Shown here: piece after piece, positions 60,709 to 64,000 of the stretch
Layout of the letters: every line of letters begins with the position of its first letter
Position numbering within the stretch: position 1 is the first letter of the stretch
Origin: Indioceanicola profundi
GTDB lineage: Bacteria; Pseudomonadota; Alphaproteobacteria; Azospirillales; Azospirillaceae
Direction of reading: 5' to 3'
DNA length: 64,000 bases
Assembly: GCF_003568845.1 (NCBI RefSeq)
Contig: NZ_CP030126.1
Coordinates: 3,376,600-3,440,599, forward strand
Program-made: the position numbers and the translations under genes
The notes under the pieces: model-generated
Told to the model about the DNA's origin: nothing
The model's input: the letters and a program-made list of their open reading frames with translations, nothing else
Databases searched by the model: none

Positions 60709-61554
60709 ATGCCCGAACTTCCCGAAGTCGAAACCGTCCGGCGGGGTCTTGCCATGCGGCTGGAGGGGCGGGTGCTGAAGGCGGTGCGCCAGTACCGGCC
60801 GGACCTGCGCTTTCCCTTCCCGAAGGATTTCGCCGCCCGCCTCACCGGCCGGCGGGTGGCGGCGCTGGACCGGCGGGCCAAATATCTGCTGATCCGGCTG
60901 GATGATGGGCAGGTCTGGCTGACCCATCTCGGCATGTCCGGAACCATGATCGTGCGCGAAGGCCCGCCGGCCGATCCCCGCGCCCCGCATGACCATCTGG
61001 TGGTGGAGACCGAAGATGGCTGGACCGTCACCTACAACGATGTCCGCCGCTTCGGCTTCATGGACCTGATCCCGGAGGAGGAGCTGGAAGCCCACCCCAT
61101 GCTGGCCAGCCTGGGGCCGGAGCCGCTGGGCAACAGCTTCAACGCCGAGGCGCTGAGCGCCGCGCTGGAGGGGAAGATCACGCCCATCAAATCGGCCCTG
61201 CTGGACCAGACCGTGGTAGCGGGACTCGGCAACATCTATGTCTGCGAGGCGTTGTTCCGCAGCGGCATCAGCCCCAAGCGGCTGGCCCACACGGTGGCGG
61301 GGAGGCGGGCGGAAAGGCTGGTGCCCGTGATCCGCGACGTGCTGGCCGAGGCGATCGAGGCGGGCGGCTCCACCCTGCGGGACTTCAAGGCCAGCGATGG
61401 CGAGCTGGGATATTTCCAGCACAGCTTCAAGGTCTATGGACGCGAAGGCATGGCCTGCGAGGGCTGCGACTGCGACCTGTCCCGGACGGGCGGCATCCAG
61501 CGGATCGTCCAGTCCGGACGGTCCACTTTCTACTGTCCGCGCAAACAGCGGTAA
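60709..61554 (+). CDS. mutM: Formamidopyrimidine-DNA glycosylase
   Basis: A 281-residue base-excision enzyme removing 8-oxoG. The N-terminal [13 protein letters not shown] supplies Pro2 and Glu3; the catalytic-type Lys lies in DRRAKYLL; H2TH is at [20 protein letters not shown]. The C-terminal zinc finger reads CEGCDC...[12 protein letters not shown]: the last of the four usual cysteines (C-x2-C at the end) is replaced by Lys, and an extra Cys is found in CDC. The protein is otherwise complete. Start ATG at 60709 gives the required processed Pro. Confidence 0.95.
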   Translation: MPELPEVETVRRGLAMRLEGRVLKAVRQYRPDLRFPFPKDFAARLTGRRVAALDRRAKYLLIRLDDGQVWLTHLGMSGTMIVREGPPADPRAPHDHLVVETEDGWTVTYNDVRRFGFMDLIPEEELEAHPMLASLGPEPLGNSFNAEALSAALEGKITPIKSALLDQTVVAGLGNIYVCEALFRSGISPKRLAHTVAGRRAERLVPVIRDVLAEAIEAGGSTLRDFKASDGELGYFQHSFKVYGREGMACEGCDCDLSRTGGIQRIVQSGRSTFYCPRKQR

Positions 61555-61570
61555 GGTATGAGGCCTCTCC

Positions 61571-61990
61571 ATGGTCAGCAGAGCGCGCCCCAGGGAACGA
61601 TCCGGTTCGAGTGCCAGACGCCGCGGGCTGGCGGCGCTGATGTGGCTTGGGCTGGCCTGTATGGCGCCGCTCGGCCCTTCCCATGCCGCCGATGAATTCG
61701 TCCCCGGGACGGAGGATGTGCCTCTGATGCCCGGACTGACGGCTGGGCAGGACACGGCCATATTGTTCGACCAGCCGGATGGCCGCATCGTGGAGGTGCT
61801 GGCCGACGGGACGGCGCCGGCCGCCGCGGTGCGCCGCTTCTATGCCGAATCCCTGCCCCAGCTCGGCTGGACCCCGGACGGCGACGGGGCCTGGCGGCGG
61901 GAGAGGGAGCGGCTGGAGCTGCGGGTTGCGGATGCCGGCGGCAGGACGCGGGTGCGTTTCCTGCTGTCGCCGCTGAACCCGCCGCGCTGA
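61571..61990 (+). CDS. Secreted hypothetical protein
   Basis: A 139-residue protein with a basic start, a hydrophobic segment [20 protein letters not shown] and an SHAAD cleavage-type site at about residue 40. The mature part ([20 protein letters not shown], then [17 protein letters not shown]) looks like a small periplasmic domain. It lies 16 bp after mutM and before the enoyl-CoA hydratase gene, an arrangement also seen in related genomes (recall). Function unknown. Confidence 0.7.
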   Translation: MVSRARPRERSGSSARRRGLAALMWLGLACMAPLGPSHAADEFVPGTEDVPLMPGLTAGQDTAILFDQPDGRIVEVLADGTAPAAAVRRFYAESLPQLGWTPDGDGAWRRERERLELRVADAGGRTRVRFLLSPLNPPR

Positions 61991-62099
61991 CGCCGGCCGG
62001 AAATCCGGTGCGGAATGGAATCGGCCGCGCGGGCCACCGATGCCGGAACCAACCGGCCCGGCCGCGCAGCCCGCAGGGGCTAGAGAGGGAGAGGAACCG

Positions 62100-62876
62100 A
62101 TGTCTTACGAAAACATCCTGGTCGAGACCAACGGCAAGGTCGGGATCGTCCGGCTGAACCGTCCGAAGGCGCTGAACGCGCTGTCCGACGGGCTGGTCAC
62201 CGATCTGGAAAAGGCGCTGAACGCGTTCGAGGAGGACCCCACGATCAATGTCATCGTGGTAACGGGCAGCGAGCGCGCCTTCGCCGCCGGCGCCGATATC
62301 AAGGAGATGGCGGGCTTCGGCTACATGGACGCCTATCTCAAGGATTTCATCACCAAGAAGTGGGGCCGTCTGGCCACCTGCCGCAAGCCCACCATCGCCG
62401 CCGTGGCCGGCTATGCGCTGGGCGGGGGCTGCGAGCTGGCGATGATGGCCGACATCATCATCGCCGCCGATACGGCCAAGTTCGGCCAGCCGGAGATCAC
62501 CATCGGCACCATCCCTGGCTCCGGCGGCACCCAGCGTCTGGTCCGCGCCATCGGCAAGGCCAAGGCTATGGAGATGTGCCTGACCGGCCGCATGATGGAT
62601 GCGGCGGAGGCGGAGCGTTCCGGGCTGGTGGCCAAGGTGGTGCCTGCCGCCGACCTGATGGACGAGGCCATGAAGACCGCCAACCGGATCGCGGACATGT
62701 CCCGTCCGGTCGCCATGATGACCAAGGAAGCGGTGAATCGCGCCTTCGAGAGCAGCCTGGCCGAGGGCATCCTGTTCGAACGCCGCCTGTTCCACAGCAC
62801 CTTCGCGCTGGAGGACCAGAAGGAGGGCATGGCCGCCTTCGTCGAGAAGCGCCAGCCCAACTTCCAGGACCGGTGA
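62100..62876 (+). CDS. Enoyl-CoA hydratase
   Basis: A 258-residue crotonase of the short-chain type. Oxyanion-hole segments [18 protein letters not shown] and [18 protein letters not shown]; the two catalytic glutamates are in GGCELAM and [20 protein letters not shown]. The end [11 protein letters not shown] is typical. It acts in beta-oxidation or in crotonyl-CoA use. The start at 62100 has AGAGGGAGAGGAA before it. It lies upstream of rpsT, as is frequent in this order. Confidence 0.95.
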   Translation: MSYENILVETNGKVGIVRLNRPKALNALSDGLVTDLEKALNAFEEDPTINVIVVTGSERAFAAGADIKEMAGFGYMDAYLKDFITKKWGRLATCRKPTIAAVAGYALGGGCELAMMADIIIAADTAKFGQPEITIGTIPGSGGTQRLVRAIGKAKAMEMCLTGRMMDAAEAERSGLVAKVVPAADLMDEAMKTANRIADMSRPVAMMTKEAVNRAFESSLAEGILFERRLFHSTFALEDQKEGMAAFVEKRQPNFQDR

Positions 62877-62928
62877 GCAGGGGGGCTATTCAAGTTCCGG
62901 GCTTGCCTCGCGCCGCATCCTGCGCCAC

Positions 62929-62967
62929 ATCCTCCGTCGCCCGGTCTGCGCCGGGATGATGGAGGAT
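62929..62967. repeat. Palindromic repeat, CCGG...CCGGGATGA type (copy 3)
   Basis: ATCCTCC ... GGAGGAT outer arms (7 bp) with CCCGG / CCGGG inside; GTCGCCCGG...GCGCCGGGATGA matches the other copies at 9286-9311 and 43695-43775. It lies between the hydratase gene and rpsT. Confidence 0.65.
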
Positions 62968-63079
62968 TGCGGCGGGTTGCCCGGACCCGGCTGCATGAGT
63001 CTTAAGCTTGACGAGGCAGGCGCACAGGCTTATAAGCGCCGCTTCCAACGGCACCACCCGGTCCGCAAAAGGGTTTCCT

Positions 63080-63346
63080 ATGGCTAATCACAAGTCCGCT
63101 GAGAAGCGTATCCGTCAGACCGAGCGCCGCACCGAGGTCAATCGTGCGCGCATCAGCCGTATCCGCACCTTCCTGAAGAAGGTGGAGACGGCCATCGCCA
63201 GCGGCGACAAGTCCGCCGCCAACGCCGCGTTCCGCGAGGCTCAGCCGGAGCTGATGCGCGGCGTGAGCAAGGGCGTTCTGCACAAGAACACCGTCTCCCG
63301 CAAGCTGTCCCGCCTGTCGGGCCGCATCAAGGCGCTGGGCGCCTGA
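63080..63346 (+). CDS. rpsT: 30S ribosomal protein S20
   Basis: An 88-residue S20: [37 protein letters not shown] and [20 protein letters not shown] are canonical. The start at 63080 is fixed by MANHKSA; the ATG at 63008 is upstream in the leader. In alphaproteobacteria rpsT lies next to dnaA and near the origin. A strong terminator follows. Confidence 0.98.
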   Translation: MANHKSAEKRIRQTERRTEVNRARISRIRTFLKKVETAIASGDKSAANAAFREAQPELMRGVSKGVLHKNTVSRKLSRLSGRIKALGA

Positions 63347-63373
63347 GCGCCGCGCGGGACCGGGTGTGAGGCG

Positions 63374-63404
63374 AACCGCGCGGCGTCATGGCCGCGCGGT
63401 TTTT
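63374..63404 (+). terminator. Rho-independent terminator of rpsT
   Basis: AACCGCGCGGC / GCCGCGCGGTT, a perfect 11-bp stem with a GTCATG loop, followed by TTTTC. It is 27 bp after the stop. Confidence 0.93.
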
Positions 63405-63835
63405 CATTTCCGGCCATTCCCCCGCAGGTCCGGATTTGATCGGACCGGATGACACTGTAGCGCCGGATCTTCACCGCCTGTTAATGGCCCTTGAACATGA
63501 TCCGAGCCGCGGCGGCGCACGAATTTTGCTTTTTAGGCTGTTCCCTTTTCGATCCTGTTGCCAGTGGGGCCAAGCCCGTCTAGCATTCCCGAACGCGCTT
63601 TGGCGCCAGGAGCGGGACCAGGAAAGACAAGGGTCGCTCGCCAGACGAACAAGTCTGGAAGGCGGACGGGGAAGATGATGGAAAAGTCTCACCCAAAGAT
63701 CTGACCTTCCGGATTGGTTCCATCTCTTTGAATGTTCAAGCTGTCGACGGGCAATTCATTTGGGTTGCCTGCGGGTGGGTCGTGCCTTTTTCAGGCATCG
63801 GTTCTGATCAACAGCGTGGCAATAGGTGACTTGTT
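63405..63835. other. Intergenic region after rpsT, possible oriC/dnaA upstream region
   Basis: 431 bp without a convincing gene. It is visibly less GC-rich than its surroundings in places (GTTAATGGCCC, TTGAATGTTCAAGC, CAATTCATTTGGG). I see no exact TTATCCACA box; TGATCAACA at about 63805 is the nearest. By synteny this should be the dnaA promoter or part of the origin. Confidence 0.4.
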
Positions 63836-64000
63836 GTGACGGGGATGCATCACCGGAACGATGATGATCTGGGGGGCGGTCCTGATCCCGCCATGCGGCG
63901 TTGGGACAGAGTAGGGTCGAGCCGGCCGCCGGAAGGCGGAGGCGGCCTCCAGGGGCAAGCGGTGACGATCCGGGCAGCGGGTGGCGGGAGCGCAGGGGTA
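63836..64000 (+). CDS. Partial open frame at right edge, possible dnaA start (weak)
   Basis: GTG at 63836 (or ATG at 63845) opens a frame that runs to the window end (55 residues). It begins MTGMHHRNDDDLGGGPDPAM and then RRWDRVGSS. An acidic N-terminal tail followed by W-x-x-V is loosely like DnaA of azospirilla, but the expected L-x-x-x-x-G-x-x-x-Y-x-x-W helix pattern is not seen, so the call rests on position after rpsT only. Confidence 0.25.
   Translation, partial: MTGMHHRNDDDLGGGPDPAMRRWDRVGSSRPPEGGGGLQGQAVTIRAAGGGSAGV

Noticed and set aside
63388..63678. 96-residue frame after rpsT
   Set aside because: Begins inside the rpsT terminator, no family, poor composition.
1..64000. CRISPR array, prophage, integrative element, rRNA operon or riboswitch
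   Set aside because: No regularly spaced repeats, no phage structural or integrase genes, no rRNA. tRNA genes lack attachment-site repeats that I can see. No leader matched a riboswitch core I know.

Overview
The window is GC-rich, densely coded chromosomal DNA from an alphaproteobacterium, most likely Rhodospirillales/Azospirillales (Azospirillaceae-like). The pointers are the rpsT-to-(expected)dnaA arrangement at the right end, the families DUF1285, DUF6111 and HWE/HisKA_2-type histidine kinase, the rpe-heparinase-purH and dapF-mtaB-ftsY clusters, and the intergenic palindromes of the kind common in this group. The assignment is inference; no rRNA is present.

Layout. 1-9.2 kb: a DUF58/MoxR pair (cut by the left edge), DUF1285 protein, CoA-type NUDIX hydrolase, enoyl-CoA hydratase, LysR regulator, DUF6111 membrane protein, CCA-adding enzyme and PriA. 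9.3-16.6 kb: small conserved protein, cold-shock protein, two glycosyltransferases, transaldolase/Fsa, DUF481 outer-membrane protein, a phage-like P-loop protein and an orphan antitoxin-like gene. 16.7-21 kb: rpe, heparinase II/III, a tiny membrane protein and purH in one run. 21-28.9 kb: sensor kinase, rpmB, queuosine salvage pair (YhhQ-type transporter and tgt), a diguanylate cyclase, an acyltransferase and a PRC-barrel protein. 28.9-38.9 kb: Atm1-type ABC exporter, upp, lepA, DUF2147, cysE, dapF-mtaB-ftsY. 38.9-48.6 kb: a ParDE-type locus with a broken toxin, amn, a CBS protein, and a peptide ABC operon (dppABCDF-like) interrupted by a PIN/RHH toxin-antitoxin pair. 48.7-56 kb: hemerythrin, an IS630 element, Rrf2-dut-coaBC, a FlgC-like orphan, a patatin, two tandem tRNA-Arg(ACG), gpt and a TubC-docking-like microprotein. 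56-64 kb: hemH, cysK, a HicAB locus with a broken toxin, a MoeB/ThiF-type enzyme with a DsrE protein, mutM, enoyl-CoA hydratase, rpsT and the start of the presumed oriC/dnaA region.

Most of the window is housekeeping: sulfur/cysteine (cysE, cysK, MoeB-like, DsrE), translation and tRNA modification (CCA enzyme, tgt, mtaB, lepA, rpmB, rpsT), nucleotide salvage (amn, upp, gpt, dut, purH), membrane targeting (ftsY) and signalling.

The most notable pattern is in the toxin-antitoxin (TA) loci. Four TA-derived loci are present: one antitoxin-like gene has no toxin next to it; two toxins (ParE-like and HicA-like) each carry a single in-frame TAG inside otherwise intact family sequence while the partner antitoxin is whole; and the only intact pair sits inside the dpp operon between its two ATPase genes. 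I did not find a convincing multi-gene, previously undescribed system. The best leads are this toxin erosion, the operon-embedded TA pair, and three families of palindromic intergenic repeats.
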